A stretch of DNA of 64,000 nt, taken from NCBI RefSeq assembly GCF_900452385.1, contig NZ_UGOA01000001.1, positions 2,365,501-2,429,500 of the forward strand. Reading direction: 5' to 3'. The notes beneath the pieces are model-generated. The model was not told the DNA's origin. It ran no database searches and saw only the letters and a program-made list of their open reading frames with translations. This document shows positions 1 through 10,216 of the stretch, piece after piece. A program made the position numbers and the translations under genes. This DNA is from Legionella donaldsonii (lineage in GTDB: Bacteria > Pseudomonadota > Gammaproteobacteria > Legionellales > Legionellaceae). Positions within the stretch are counted from its first letter, which is position 1. Each line of letters starts with the position of its first letter.

Positions 1-927
1 AATAGGATATCCTCGGCCTTTAAGCACCTCAGCCATCACTTTTGCATTCAATAAAACTTGTTGTTGATAGTGCTTAAATTCGGGTTGCAGGGCTTCAGCA
101 AAAGCCACCGCTTTGGCTGCAATAACATGCATTAAAGGGCCACCCTGCATACCAGGAAATACTGACGAATTTAATTTCTTTTCAATTTCTTCATTGGCAC
201 GAGCCAGAATCAACCCGCCACGTGGGCCACGCAACGTTTTATGGGTCGTCGTAGTAACCACATCCGCGTAAGGCAGGGGCGAAGGATAAAGGCCAACAGC
301 TACCAAACCAGCCACATGCGCCATATCAGCCATTAAATAAGCGCCTACTTTATCAGCAATAGACCGGAACCTTGCCCAATCAAGCACCTGCGAATAAGCA
401 GAAAAACCAGCGATAATCATTTTCGGACGATGAGTCACTGCCAACTCTTCCAAGGCGTCATAATTGATGAGACCCGTCTCAGGCTCCAATCCATAGCCTA
501 TTGCTTCATAGAGTTTGCCGGAAAAATTAACTTTAGAGCCATGAGTCAAATGACCGCCATGCGGTAGAGCCATCCCCAGAATGACATCGCCAGGCGAAAG
601 CAACGCCATCATTACTGCGGCATTAGCTTGTGAACCTGAATGCGGCTGTACGTTTACATAGTCAGCACCAAACAATTGCTTGGCGCGGCTAATGGCGAGG
701 TTTTCTGCAATATCCACATATTCGCAACCACCATAATAGCGTTTACCGGGATAGCCTTCAGCATATTTGTTGGTCAATACTGAACCCTGTGCTTCCAGGA
801 CCCGTGGACTGGCATAATTTTCCGAGGCAATAAGCTCGATATGATCTTCCTGGCGCTGACGCTCTGATGCAATTGCTTGCCACAGCACCTCATCAAACCC
901 GGCAATCGTGTAATTTTTATCAAACAT
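1..927 (-). CDS. glyA: Serine hydroxymethyltransferase (3' end outside window)
   Basis: This PLP enzyme interconverts serine and glycine and feeds one-carbon units into folate. The ATG is at 925-927 and the frame stays open to base 1, giving about 309 of the roughly 417 residues usual for GlyA; the C-terminus is outside the window. Reading the minus strand gives [16 protein letters not shown] at the start, then the conserved [19 protein letters not shown] and [20 protein letters not shown] blocks and the PLP-lysine segment [14 protein letters not shown]. The next gene on this strand (BON lipoprotein) lies upstream across 169 bp, so glyA probably has its own promoter. The identification is secure. 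Confidence 0.97.
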   Translation of the reverse strand, partial: MFDKNYTIAGFDEVLWQAIASERQRQEDHIELIASENYASPRVLEAQGSVLTNKYAEGYPGKRYYGGCEYVDIAENLAISRAKQLFGADYVNVQPHSGSQANAAVMMALLSPGDVILGMALPHGGHLTHGSKVNFSGKLYEAIGYGLEPETGLINYDALEELAVTHRPKMIIAGFSAYSQVLDWARFRSIADKVGAYLMADMAHVAGLVAVGLYPSPLPYADVVTTTTHKTLRGPRGGLILARANEEIEKKLNSSVFPGMQGGPLMHVIAAKAVAFAEALQPEFKHYQQQVLLNAKVMAEVLKGRGYPI

Positions 928-1096
928 TAGCAATCCTTAACCCTGTCGGTAATTAAACGTAACTTCACATGACCTCGGCTAATTGCTTAAAGCACGGAGG
1001 TAGGAAAGACATTCCCTATCCAGACGATAATTAAATAATTATAATAGCTACTCAGCCAGGTTTGTAGCTCCTACTTACATTAGCCATTAATTCTCG
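928..1096. other. Intergenic region upstream of glyA
   Basis: These 169 bp separate glyA from the upstream BON-domain gene on the same strand. I see no ORF of note and no convincing riboswitch. It presumably carries the glyA promoter, but no good -35/-10 pair stands out. Confidence 0.4.
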
Positions 1097-1402
1097 TTAT
1101 TCAACCAAGAGAGAATTACGTACTCGCCTGACTCCATCAATATTCGCTGCGATCGCAGCAGCACGCTGCTTGGTTATGGGGCTATTTACAATACCACTCA
1201 ATTGCACTTCACCCTTATAGGTTCTGACTGTAATCGCGAACCCTTTTGTTCCTAATTTATCAACCAATTCCGTCTTAACCTTTGCAGTAACCGCTGCACT
1301 ATCAAGGTACTGTCCTGTACTTTCGCTCATTGGCGTAGCAGAGCAAGCAACCATGATTAGCAGTGAAAAAACCAGTAGGATTTCACCCATTATCCTTAAC
1401 AT
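1097..1402 (-). CDS. BON-domain lipoprotein (OsmY-like)
   Basis: This is a 101-residue exported protein. The N-terminus is hydrophobic and ends in a lipobox-like LIMVAC, so it is probably lipidated at Cys20. Residues about 34-100 form one BON domain: VTAKVKTELVD, then the glycine-centred VRTYKGEVQLSGIV, then AAIAANIDGVRRVRNSLLV. BON domains occur in periplasmic and outer-membrane proteins such as OsmY, usually linked to envelope stress and phospholipid contact. A single BON domain is shorter than OsmY, which has two. It sits beside two other small exported proteins on the same strand. The family call is firm; the physiological role is inference. Confidence 0.85.
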   Translation of the reverse strand: MLRIMGEILLVFSLLIMVACSATPMSESTGQYLDSAAVTAKVKTELVDKLGTKGFAITVRTYKGEVQLSGIVNSPITKQRAAAIAANIDGVRRVRNSLLVE

Positions 1403-1450
1403 ACTGCTCTCTTGGAATGAAATTATCCAAGAATATCACAGCACAGTGAA

Positions 1451-1753
1451 CTAGTCATGACCATGCATATGACCTTCCTCCACACTATCATGACCATAAA
1501 CATAGCCATTTCCATAGTTGCCAGGATGTTCGTGTACTCTTGACTCAGGCATCACCGAGCCATGCCCGTGGTAATGTGACTCCCTGTTTTCGTGATGATG
1601 ATAATGATGATAGGCACGAGGGGCTGGTGCAGAATGATGGTAAAAAGGCCTTGGCGCCGGCTCATAATAACGATCATAGTAATAGTAATCGTTCTCCAAT
1701 GTACATGAACCCAGTGATGGTAATAAAGCCAGTAACGCTAACAAACGTTTCAT
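1451..1753 (-). CDS. Histidine/tyrosine-rich putative lipoprotein
   Basis: This 100-residue protein has a short N-terminal signal (MKRLLALLALLPSLGSC) with a lipobox LGSC, predicting lipidation at Cys17. The mature part is low-complexity: a tyrosine cluster (DYYYYDRYY) followed by many histidines in pairs and triplets (YHHYHHHENRESHYHGHG) up to a C-terminal HMHGHD. I recognise no domain. Histidine-rich exported proteins often bind Ni, Zn or Cu, so metal binding is plausible but inferred. It lies 48 bp upstream of the BON lipoprotein and may be co-transcribed with it. A plus-strand frame over the same bases looks like a shadow. Confidence 0.7.
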   Translation of the reverse strand: MKRLLALLALLPSLGSCTLENDYYYYDRYYEPAPRPFYHHSAPAPRAYHHYHHHENRESHYHGHGSVMPESRVHEHPGNYGNGYVYGHDSVEEGHMHGHD

Positions 1754-1778
1754 AAAAACCTCTTAGGCATAACAACAT

Positions 1779-1811
1779 AAAAAAAGAAAGGCACGATTCT
1801 ACAATCGTGCC
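1779..1811 (-). terminator. Rho-independent terminator after the 147-aa gene
   Basis: GGCACGATT at 1790-1798 pairs perfectly with AATCGTGCC at 1803-1811 around a 4-nt loop. On the minus strand the stem is followed by TTTCTTTTTTT. It sits about 50 bp beyond the stop of the gene ending at 1863 and separates it from the His-rich lipoprotein. Confidence 0.88.
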
Positions 1812-1862
1812 CTCTATGTATTTTACAGCTCATAAAAAAATACTACTTCAATTAATTTGGAA

Positions 1863-2294
1863 TTACTGTGCTTTCACCTCGGCTTTTCTTCCATTACGAA
1901 AGGGATATTCACGAAAGGGATAAACGGTTTCGCCTACATAAGCTCTTCTTGCTACGAGTCGCCACCCACTAAAGGTATTAATATCTAAACGCATGCCACT
2001 ATGGCAGCGCATTACACCATCCCTATCTCGATAATACAAACTAATATAATGAGGGCGTTCCATACGATAAATATCAAATGGTTCTAATAAAGTATCATCA
2101 TCGAACCTGCCATAGACACGTATATCGTCGTAGCCATCGTTTAATACCTCTATTTCACAATAGCCAGGCATCATCGCTCTTTTCTCTACAGAAGGACCAG
2201 TATTTGCCTGTGGATGAACATGCCGATTGCTATCGGCATAAACTGATGTTAACAAACCTAAACAACTAACAAAAAGCAGTGACTTAAGCTTCAT
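1863..2294 (-). CDS. Secreted protein of unknown function
   Basis: The product is about 143 residues with a signal peptide (MKLKSLLFVSCLGLLTSVYA, cleavage before DSNRH). The frame opens at a TTG at 2306, but GGAG lies 6 nt before the ATG at 2294, so I place the start there; the ATG at 2297 is the alternative. The mature protein has a His/Pro-rich start and then a compact region with YCEIEVLNDGYDDIRVYGRFDDDT and MRCHSGMRLDI, including two cysteines that could form a disulfide. I recognise no domain. It is the first of three small exported proteins on this strand, but a terminator separates it from the next. Confidence 0.75.
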   Translation of the reverse strand: MKLKSLLFVSCLGLLTSVYADSNRHVHPQANTGPSVEKRAMMPGYCEIEVLNDGYDDIRVYGRFDDDTLLEPFDIYRMERPHYISLYYRDRDGVMRCHSGMRLDINTFSGWRLVARRAYVGETVYPFREYPFRNGRKAEVKAQ

Positions 2295-2624
2295 CATTAA
2301 CTCCAAAGTAACTCTAAGATAGAGTGCAGACCAATTGTTAACAAAGAGTGGTCTTTAGTCAATAGGATTTTTTTGTGACCATGATAAAAATAATTTGCTC
2401 TATTTTCAGGCAATCTATTGACTGTTCAATGACCAATTGTTGATTCTGATTCGACCAAATTATTTATGCTAATCCAGGCTCGCCCCAATTCCCAGTAATC
2501 GAAAAATGCAAAACATCACGAAGTTACTTACTTCATCTATCAAGTAGTTATGGTATATTAAGCCCCAAATTAGGTAGAGGTTTAGTGGAAGTTCCTAAGC
2601 ATTAGCCCGTTCAGAGGAATGAAG
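2295..2624. promoter_or_regulatory. Divergent intergenic region before the RND operon
   Basis: These 330 bp lie between the minus-strand secreted protein and the RND adaptor. GACCAATTGTTRA occurs twice in direct orientation, at 2329-2340 (partial) and 2431-2443, each around a CAATTG palindrome. An AT-rich GGTATATT near 2551-2558 could be a -10 element for the efflux operon. No regulator gene is adjacent. The repeated motif could be an operator, but that is a guess. Confidence 0.35.
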
Positions 2625-3884
2625 ATGAAAAAACGCATGAAGATCATGATTATTGCTTTAATCGTTGTATTTGGAGGCATTATTGCGTTTAACCTCTTCA
2701 AAAGCTTTATGATTAAGCGCTTCTTTGCGAACTATGAACCTCCTGCCGTGAGTGTATCTTCCGTCAAAGCCATCCAAAAAAGCTGGGAACCGCGTATTGC
2801 AACAGTAGGAAATTTTGTCGCCATTAATGGTGTTGATGTCAATTCTGAAGCATCTGGAAACGTGGTGAAAATTCATTTTGAATCAGGCCAGTATTTTGAG
2901 AAAGATAAACCTCTGATTGATATTGATGACAGCGTTGATCAGGCCACGCTTAAATTTAATCTGGCAGAACTGGCTCTAAGAGAGCTCAATTATAAACGCC
3001 AAGCTGATTTATTTAGACGAGGGGCAACCCCCAGTTCAAGTGTTGATGAAGCCACAGCCAATTTGCAACAATCCAAGGCCAATGTCGAAAAAACTGAAGC
3101 GCAAATAAGGCAAAAGCATATTAGCGCACCTTTTTCAGGATTATTAGGCATTCGTCAAGTTAACTTAGGGCAATATATCACACCTGGACAAACCGCGATT
3201 GTGACCTTGCAATCACTCGATCCCCTTTACCTGGAATTTTATTTACCTGAACAGATGCTGAAGAGATTACATATTAATCAAGGCATTCAATTTAACGTAG
3301 AAGAATTTCCTAATGCTATCTTTGAAGGAAAAATCACCGCTATTAACTCCAAGGTCGATACGAATACTCATAACATTCTGGTCCAGGCGACTCTGCCCAA
3401 TTGCCCCGCTGCAGCAACTGACAATCCAGAGAATTCGACGCTCATTAAGCTTGGCAAAAAAATTGGCGAAAAAAGAATTATCAATTGCAACACAGAACTT
3501 AACACCAAAAATCATATTACCCAATTCACTTTTATTCCCGGTATGTTTGCCTCTGTTTCCGTGGAACAACCCTTAATTCCAGACGTGATTGTTTTACCTT
3601 CTACAGCTATTTCTTACAGTCTGTATGGCAACTCTGTTTTTGTGATCGAAAAAGATAAAGACGGTAAAAAAGATGCTGAAGGCAAGGATATTTTGCGAGT
3701 CCAACGTGTGTTTGTCACTACAGGCGAACAGGCCGGCAATTACACAGTGATTAAAAAAGGAATAAAAGCGGGACAGCTGATTGTAAGTTCAGGAGAATTG
3801 AAATTACAAAATGGTACCCCTGTGGTCATTAACAACAGTGTACAACTCAATGATGTCAGTGACGCTGATAATTTAGGCCAATAG
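2625..3884 (+). CDS. RND efflux periplasmic adaptor (membrane fusion protein, HlyD_D23/AcrA type)
   Basis: This is the adaptor that bridges an inner-membrane RND pump and an outer-membrane TolC channel. The frame opens at 2619, but AGAGGA at 2613-2618 abuts that ATG and is 6 nt from the ATG at 2625, which I prefer. The roughly 419-residue protein has one N-terminal membrane anchor (IMIIALIVVFGGIIAFNLF), a lipoyl half-motif (GNVVKIHFESGQYFEKDKPL), an alpha-hairpin, the second half-motif (ISAPFSGLLGIRQVNLGQYI) and beta-barrel and membrane-proximal regions. An insert around residues 255-300 contains three cysteines and is unusual for the family. It is followed after 100 bp by the pump gene. Substrate is unknown. 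Confidence 0.93.
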   Translation: MKKRMKIMIIALIVVFGGIIAFNLFKSFMIKRFFANYEPPAVSVSSVKAIQKSWEPRIATVGNFVAINGVDVNSEASGNVVKIHFESGQYFEKDKPLIDIDDSVDQATLKFNLAELALRELNYKRQADLFRRGATPSSSVDEATANLQQSKANVEKTEAQIRQKHISAPFSGLLGIRQVNLGQYITPGQTAIVTLQSLDPLYLEFYLPEQMLKRLHINQGIQFNVEEFPNAIFEGKITAINSKVDTNTHNILVQATLPNCPAAATDNPENSTLIKLGKKIGEKRIINCNTELNTKNHITQFTFIPGMFASVSVEQPLIPDVIVLPSTAISYSLYGNSVFVIEKDKDGKKDAEGKDILRVQRVFVTTGEQAGNYTVIKKGIKAGQLIVSSGELKLQNGTPVVINNSVQLNDVSDADNLGQ

Positions 3885-3984
3885 CAGTTTTAGCAGCAAG
3901 TGATTTGCCTTAGGCGATGGTTATTTTAACCATTGCTGAGATCAATATCGTCAAAAACGACGAAGGTTTTTTCCAGGATAACGC

Positions 3985-6900
3985 ATGAATTTTACAGATA
4001 TATTTATTAAACGCCCGGTTCTCGCCACAGTCATTAGTTTATTGATCTTTTTGTTTGGCCTGAACTCAATCTCAACCATGCAAATTCGCCAATATCCGCG
4101 CATGGATAATACGGTTATCACAGTGACTACTGCTTATCCTGGTGCTGATGCCGCTCTAATTGCCGGATTCATTACGACACCTCTGGAAGCGGCTGTTGCC
4201 AGTGCGGAAGGGATCGATTACATGACCTCAACCAGCACACAAGGCTTAAGTACAATTACCTTAACGATTAAATTGAATTTTAATCCCCAGGTTGCCTTTA
4301 CCGATGTAATGAGCAAGGTGCAGCAAATCTTAAATCAATTGCCTCCTGAATCACAGCAACCGGTTATTGTTAAAAGTTCGGATACCTCAACCCCGTTAAT
4401 GTATATCAGCCTTGATAGTCCTGATATGACACCGCAGCAAATTACCGATTACGCTACCCGTGTTGTACAGCCACAATTACAAACTGTTGATGGCGTAGCA
4501 AAAGCAGATATCCTGGGTGGGGCGACTTACTCAATGCGGATTTTCCTCGACCCAATCAAAATGGCTGCTTTGAATGTAGCACCCTCCGATGTATCCAGTG
4601 TATTGGCTCGTAATAATTTCCTGACTGCGGCAGGCAATACTAAAGGTGAATATGTTGCGATCAATATGACTGCAAAAACCGATTTAAATAACGCTGAAGA
4701 ATTCAGCCAATTAATCGTCAGAAGCAACAAGAACTCTATTATCCGCCTGCGTGACATTGGTAAAATAGAATTAGGTTCGCAAAACTATGATTCAACGGTA
4801 CGATTTAATGGTAAAAAGGCTGTCTTTCTCGCCATCACACCAACACCAACTGCTAACCCGCTGACCGTGATTACTGATGTACGCAAAATAATGCCCTCTA
4901 TTCAACGTGAATTTCCCCCTTCTTTATCAGGGACTATTGTCTACGATGCGACTGATTTTATTCGCGCCTCTATCGAAGAAGTGATTCAAACCATTGCTGA
5001 AGCCGCGATCATTGTTATTATCGTCATCTTCCTGTTTTTAGGCTCTTTACGCTCCGTTATTATTCCGGTAGTCACAATACCTTTGTCATTGATTGGTGTC
5101 TGTACCTTCATGTTATTTTTAGGCTATTCCATCAATTTACTGACTTTGCTTGCTTTCGTTCTGGCAATTGGTCTCGTAGTTGATGATGCCATTGTAGTTG
5201 TTGAAAACGTACACCGACACATTGAAGAAGGAAAAACGCCTTTCCAAGCTGCAATTATCGGTGCTCGTGAAATTGCAACGCCTGTAATTGCCATGACCAT
5301 TACTTTGGCAGCGGTGTATGCCCCTATCGGATTTATGGGAGGATTAACTGGCGCTCTCTTTAAGGAATTTGCGTTCACCTTGGCAAGTGCCGTAATTATC
5401 TCTGGTATTATTGCATTAACATTGACCCCAATGATGTGTTCTAAAATACTCTCGGCAGAAATCAGTAGCGGACGTTTTGTTCACTTTCTTGATGATAAAT
5501 TTAACCGCCTGAAAATCCGTTATCAACGTGCTCTCCATAGCTTATTGGATACTCGGATCATTATTTTGCTGTTCGCTGCAGTGGTATTACTTATGCTGCC
5601 CTATCTCTATAGCCATACCGCAGAAGAAACGGCCCCTGAAGAAGACCAAGGATTCTTCTTTGTCGTCTCAACAGCACCACAATATGCGACGATTAATTAC
5701 CTCGAAGCCTATACTCAACCTTTTGATGAGATCTATAAAAGTTTTCCTGAAACCGAACATTATTTTACAGTTAATATGAGTGCACCTATTTCCGGTATGG
5801 TACTCAAAGCCTGGGATCGACGAGAACGCAGCCAATTTCAGTTAAAACAGCCTTTACAAGAAAAATTGGACAGCGTGGCGGGTCTTAAATCATTTGCTGT
5901 TATTCCTCCTCCACTCCCGGGCGGCGGTAGTGGTACTCCTATTCAGTTTGTAATCAAGACTACCAATGATTTTCAAACACTCTTTGAAGTATCCAACAAA
6001 TTAATTGATGCGGCACGCAAGAGTGGTCTTTTTATTTATATCGATAACAGCCTTAAGTTCAATCAACCAGAAATTGAATTACAAATTAACCGCTCTAAAG
6101 CCTCTGATCTTGGATTGGACATGCAGGCGATCGGTAGCAGTTTAACCACTGCCCTTTCCGGCAATTACGTTAATTATTTCAATTTGCAAGGACGTAGTTA
6201 TCAGGTGATTCCACAATTAGACAGGCGTTATCGCTTGAATTCCGAGCAACTAGGACAAATTTTTGTGCGTACCGCGAATGGCATCATGGTACCCTTATCG
6301 ACTGTGGTTACACCAAAAGAAAAAGTACAACCTAATGCCGCAACGCACTTCCAACAGTTAAACGCTGCCACTATCCAAGCAGTGATGATGCCAGGTACAA
6401 CGCTTGGACAAGGTTTAGCGTTTCTAAAAGAACAAGCCGATAAGTTATTACCTAAAGGTTTTACTTATGATTATGGCGGGCAGTCAAGGCAATTTATTCA
6501 GGAAGGTAGCGCGCTTATTTTTGCCTTTTTCCTGGCAATCATTGTTATTTTCCTGGTGCTTGCAGCCCAGTATGAAAGTTTCAGAGACCCACTAATTGTA
6601 TTAATCAGCGTCCCGATGTCCATTTGTGGAGCATTGATCCCTCTTAATTTGGGAGCAGCAAGTATTAATATTTACACCCAGGTTGGGTTAATTACCTTAA
6701 TTGGCTTGATCAGTAAGCATGGCATTTTAATTGTTGACTTTGCTAATCAATTACAACGAGAAAAGAATCTTGACCGTCGATCTGCAGTCGAGGAAGCGGC
6801 TGCCATTCGTTTGCGTCCAATCTTAATGACAACGGCAGCCATGGTCTTTGGCGTCCTCCCCCTATTAATCGCAGCGGGGGCTGGGGCTGTCAGTCGTTTT

Positions 6901-7065
6901 GATATTGGTCTGGTGATTTCAACAGGTTTACTGGTTGGTACCTGTTTTACTCTTTTTGTCGTGCCGACTATGTATACTTACATTGCAGCTGACCACCGAC
7001 ATGATTACGATAATGAGAATACCATTTCCCCTTCAGCAATAAGTGATTCTCATAACCCAGTCTAG
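3985..7065 (+). CDS. RND-family inner-membrane efflux pump (AcrB/MdtB-like)
   Basis: This 1026-residue hydrophobe-amphiphile efflux pump is of normal length for the family and works as a proton-driven trimer with the adaptor upstream and a TolC channel. It begins MNFTDIFIKRPVLATVIS, typical of RND pumps. TM4 carries the proton-relay aspartate pair in LAIGLVVDDAIVVVEN (D400, D401). Two large periplasmic loops separate the two six-helix bundles. The second bundle has GLISKHGILIVDFANQL and RPILMTTAAMVFGVLPL. No outer-membrane partner lies beside it; the tolC-like gene at 28.8 kb is a candidate. The substrate cannot be read from sequence. Confidence 0.95.
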   Translation: MNFTDIFIKRPVLATVISLLIFLFGLNSISTMQIRQYPRMDNTVITVTTAYPGADAALIAGFITTPLEAAVASAEGIDYMTSTSTQGLSTITLTIKLNFNPQVAFTDVMSKVQQILNQLPPESQQPVIVKSSDTSTPLMYISLDSPDMTPQQITDYATRVVQPQLQTVDGVAKADILGGATYSMRIFLDPIKMAALNVAPSDVSSVLARNNFLTAAGNTKGEYVAINMTAKTDLNNAEEFSQLIVRSNKNSIIRLRDIGKIELGSQNYDSTVRFNGKKAVFLAITPTPTANPLTVITDVRKIMPSIQREFPPSLSGTIVYDATDFIRASIEEVIQTIAEAAIIVIIVIFLFLGSLRSVIIPVVTIPLSLIGVCTFMLFLGYSINLLTLLAFVLAIGLVVDDAIVVVENVHRHIEEGKTPFQAAIIGAREIATPVIAMTITLAAVYAPIGFMGGLTGALFKEFAFTLASAVIISGIIALTLTPMMCSKILSAEISSGRFVHFLDDKFNRLKIRYQRALHSLLDTRIIILLFAAVVLLMLPYLYSHTAEETAPEEDQGFFFVVSTAPQYATINYLEAYTQPFDEIYKSFPETEHYFTVNMSAPISGMVLKAWDRRERSQFQLKQPLQEKLDSVAGLKSFAVIPPPLPGGGSGTPIQFVIKTTNDFQTLFEVSNKLIDAARKSGLFIYIDNSLKFNQPEIELQINRSKASDLGLDMQAIGSSLTTALSGNYVNYFNLQGRSYQVIPQLDRRYRLNSEQLGQIFVRTANGIMVPLSTVVTPKEKVQPNAATHFQQLNAATIQAVMMPGTTLGQGLAFLKEQADKLLPKGFTYDYGGQSRQFIQEGSALIFAFFLAIIVIFLVLAAQYESFRDPLIVLISVPMSICGALIPLNLGAASINIYTQVGLITLIGLISKHGILIVDFANQLQREKNLDRRSAVEEAAAIRLRPILMTTAAMVFGVLPLLIAAGAGAVSRFDIGLVISTGLLVGTCFTLFVVPTMYTYIAADHRHDYDNENTISPSAISDSHNPV

Positions 7066-7083
7066 GTTTGGGGTTATGAGAAT
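7046..7083. terminator. Perfect 13-bp inverted repeat spanning the pump stop codon
   Basis: ATTCTCATAACCC at 7046-7058 and GGGTTATGAGAAT at 7071-7083 are perfect complements around a 12-nt loop that contains the stop codon TAG (7063-7065). No T-run follows, so it is not a classical intrinsic terminator. It may protect the 3' end of the efflux mRNA or act with Rho. Confidence 0.55.
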
Positions 7084-7176
7084 GACCCTAGCAAGTGAAT
7101 AATCGGTCGTTTAGCGATCGATTTATTGCCATTGAATATGTTAGAATTCGCGATTTTCACCAGTACAGGTTAAATC

Positions 7177-9942
7177 ATGGATAAGACTTATTCCCCCCAA
7201 GCGATAGAACGTGCATGCTATGAAAAATGGGAAAGCCACCATTATTTTCAGCCGCGCGGCGAAGGAAAGGCTTATTGCATTATGTTACCTCCTCCTAATG
7301 TAACCGGTAGCTTACATATGGGACATGGTTTTCAACATACTTTAATGGATGCCCTGATTCGGTATAAACGTATGCAAGGCGCAAAAACCCTTTGGCAACC
7401 TGGTACTGATCATGCGGGAATCTCAACGCAACTCGTTGTGGAACGCCAATTGGATAGCAAGGGATTATCCCGCAAAGACATGAGTCGTGAGGAATTTCTA
7501 GAGCATGTATGGCGTTGGAAGGAAGAATCAGGAAATCAGATTACTAGCCAGATGCGCCGCATCGGTTCTTCCGTGGATTGGTCGCGCGAACGATTTACCA
7601 TGGATGAAGGCTTGTCAGCTGCTGTACAAAAAGTATTTGTTCAATTATACGATGAAGGGCTTATCTATCGCGGTACCCGTCTGGTAAATTGGGATCCCAA
7701 ATTAGGTACAGCTGTTTCAGATCTGGAAGTTATTTCTGAAGAAGAAGATGGGTGTTTATGGCATATACGCTACCCTGTCGTTGATTCAAGCGAATCAATT
7801 ATTATCGCCACAACAAGACCAGAAACTTTGCTTGGTGATACAGCGGTTGCCGTTCATCCAGATGATCCCCGCTATCAACATTTGATCGGTAAACAGCTAC
7901 AACTTCCTTTATGTGACAGAACGATTCCTGTTATTGCAGATGACTATGTCGATATGGAATTTGGTAGTGGTTGTGTCAAAATTACGCCAGCTCATGATTT
8001 TAATGATCACGAAATTGGTAAACGCCACAATTTGCCGTCAATTAACATCCTAACAAAAAAAGCAACCATCAATAAGAACGCCCCCTTACCTTACCAGGGG
8101 ATGGATCGCTTTGTAGCTCGTGAACTCATTATTCAAGACCTGGGTAAAGCAGAGCTCTTAGTTAAAATTGAACCACACAAATTAAAAGTGCCTCGCGGCG
8201 AAAAATCGAATGTTATCATCGAGCCACTTTTAACTGATCAATGGTATGTAAAAATTAAACCGTTGGCTGAACCAGCTATCGAAGCCGTTGAAAAGGGAGA
8301 AATCCGCTTTATTCCTGAGAATTGGTCTAAAACGTATTTTCAATGGATGGAAAACATTGAAGATTGGTGTATTAGTAGACAATTATGGTGGGGACATCGT
8401 ATTCCAGCCTGGTATGACAGCCATGGCCATGTTTATGTTGGCTATAGTGAAAACGATGTTCGCTTTAAATATTCCCTGGATGAATCCGTCTCATTAAAAC
8501 AAGATGAAGATGTTCTGGATACCTGGTTTTCTTCTGCACTTTGGCCTTTCTCCACCTTGGGCTGGCCAGAACGTACGCCGGAGCTTGAACAATTTTACCC
8601 AACGTCAGTCTTGGTAACTGGCTTTGATATTATTTTCTTTTGGGTTGCCCGCATGATTATGATGGGCTTAAAATTTACAGGTAAAGTCCCCTTCAAAGAG
8701 GTCATCATTACTGGGCTTATTCGCGATAGCGAAGGGCAAAAAATGTCTAAATCCAAAGGGAATGTCTTGGATCCTATTGATATTATTGATGGGATTGATC
8801 TCGACAAACTCATTGAAAAACGAACTTCCAACCTGATGTTGCCTTCAGTACGTGATAAAATAGCAAAGGCCACCCGCAAAGAATTTCCAGAAGGCATTGC
8901 CTCTTTTGGGACTGATGCACTTCGTTTTACCTTTTGTTCGTTAGCATCCACCGGTCGAAATGTACGTTTCGATATGGGGCGAGTTGAAGGGTATAGAAAT
9001 TTTTGTAATAAGCTATGGAATGCTTCACGTTATGTATTACTTAATACCGATGAGGAGCAGATTGATTTTGGTGATGGCGCATTTCAATATAGTCCTGCCG
9101 ATCAATGGATACTTTCACGTCTGCAACATACGATTACTCAGTGCCATCATTATTTTGAAACCTACCGTTTTGATTTACTGACAAACACACTGTATGAGTT
9201 TGTCTGGCATGAGTATTGTGATTGGTATCTTGAATTATCAAAACCAGTGCTCTATGACAATAATGCCTTGGCAGCGATGAAGCGAGGAACTCGGCGTACT
9301 CTGATTCATGTGCTTGATCAGATCTTAAAACTCTTGCACCCTATTATGCCGTTCATTACTGAAGAAATATGGCAACGTACCAGCAAACTTACCAGCCAAA
9401 ATGGTGAAACCATTATGCTAAGTCACTACCCGCAGGTAAACAAGGATTTCATTAATCCTGACGTGGAAGAAGAATTAGCCTGGTTAAAGTCAGTCATTCA
9501 ATCTGTCCGTACCATTCGCAGTGAAATGACTATTTCCCCTGCTAAATTAATTCCCTTACATTTCAGAAACGTAACACCGGTAATAGAAGAGCGGATTAAG
9601 AAATATCATGGAACTTTAATTGCGTTAAATAAACTGACTCACATCCGTTGCATGGATAAGAATGAATCACTATCAGTTTCAGCCTCTGCTGTAGTTGGTG
9701 AGCTCGAGTTACTTATTCCTATGGCAGGCCTCATTGACAAACAAGCAGAATTATCTCGTCTAGAAAAAGAAATTGCTAAATTGGATAAAGATATAGCTCT
9801 TGCTGAAGGTAAACTTGGTAACCCTAAATTTACTGACAAAGCACCTGCTGAAATTATTAGTAAAGAACAAGAAAAATTAGCTCAGGCAAAACTAACCAAG
9901 AGTAAGTTGTTACACCATAAAAAAACGGTAGAAACACTCTAG
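7177..9942 (+). CDS. valS: Valyl-tRNA synthetase
   Basis: This class I aminoacyl-tRNA synthetase charges tRNA-Val. The 921 residues fit the usual bacterial ValS. The HIGH-type signature is in [15 protein letters not shown] (HMGH at 47-50), and the KMSKS signature with its GN tail is at 522-529. Between them lie the CP1 editing domain ([17 protein letters not shown]) and DQWYVKI. A tRNA-binding anticodon domain follows, and a C-terminal coiled coil (about 850-921, rich in K, E and L) is typical of ValS. It is transcribed alone, with no partner closely linked. Confidence 0.99.
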   Translation: MDKTYSPQAIERACYEKWESHHYFQPRGEGKAYCIMLPPPNVTGSLHMGHGFQHTLMDALIRYKRMQGAKTLWQPGTDHAGISTQLVVERQLDSKGLSRKDMSREEFLEHVWRWKEESGNQITSQMRRIGSSVDWSRERFTMDEGLSAAVQKVFVQLYDEGLIYRGTRLVNWDPKLGTAVSDLEVISEEEDGCLWHIRYPVVDSSESIIIATTRPETLLGDTAVAVHPDDPRYQHLIGKQLQLPLCDRTIPVIADDYVDMEFGSGCVKITPAHDFNDHEIGKRHNLPSINILTKKATINKNAPLPYQGMDRFVARELIIQDLGKAELLVKIEPHKLKVPRGEKSNVIIEPLLTDQWYVKIKPLAEPAIEAVEKGEIRFIPENWSKTYFQWMENIEDWCISRQLWWGHRIPAWYDSHGHVYVGYSENDVRFKYSLDESVSLKQDEDVLDTWFSSALWPFSTLGWPERTPELEQFYPTSVLVTGFDIIFFWVARMIMMGLKFTGKVPFKEVIITGLIRDSEGQKMSKSKGNVLDPIDIIDGIDLDKLIEKRTSNLMLPSVRDKIAKATRKEFPEGIASFGTDALRFTFCSLASTGRNVRFDMGRVEGYRNFCNKLWNASRYVLLNTDEEQIDFGDGAFQYSPADQWILSRLQHTITQCHHYFETYRFDLLTNTLYEFVWHEYCDWYLELSKPVLYDNNALAAMKRGTRRTLIHVLDQILKLLHPIMPFITEEIWQRTSKLTSQNGETIMLSHYPQVNKDFINPDVEEELAWLKSVIQSVRTIRSEMTISPAKLIPLHFRNVTPVIEERIKKYHGTLIALNKLTHIRCMDKNESLSVSASAVVGELELLIPMAGLIDKQAELSRLEKEIAKLDKDIALAEGKLGNPKFTDKAPAEIISKEQEKLAQAKLTKSKLLHHKKTVETL

Positions 9943-10216
9943 GCAGGAGGTGGGCGCTTCGTCCAACAGGTTATTATTTGGAAACATGTTGAGTCAAGAT
10001 CGCCGACCTACAGGGTTTATGGTTTGATATTGCGCGTTTCGCTGCTCACATAGACTAACGTGTATGCCCCGCTGCGATGCGCGAATATCAAGCCATGGGC
10101 ACTCATCACACCGCTTAAACAACAGTTCAAAACTAACATGACAAGAATGGATTCTTGCCTTTACATCGTCTTGTTACACAGGCATGCTTACCCTTACCCT
10201 AATTCGGGATTTCAGT
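9943..10216. repeat. Intergenic region with large imperfect stem-loop (TTATGGTTTGAT type)
   Basis: This stretch between valS and the DUF255 gene holds an imperfect inverted repeat. The left arm near 10013-10036 contains TTTATGGTTTGATATTGCGC and the right arm 10079-10100 reads GCGCGAATATCAAGCCATGG. A similar TTATGGTTTGATG stem-loop lies at 22.71-22.77 kb, suggesting a dispersed element. I see no gene here. Confidence 0.5.

Noticed and set aside
928-1096. Glycine riboswitch before glyA
   Set aside because: I looked for the paired aptamer motifs and did not find them in this short gap.
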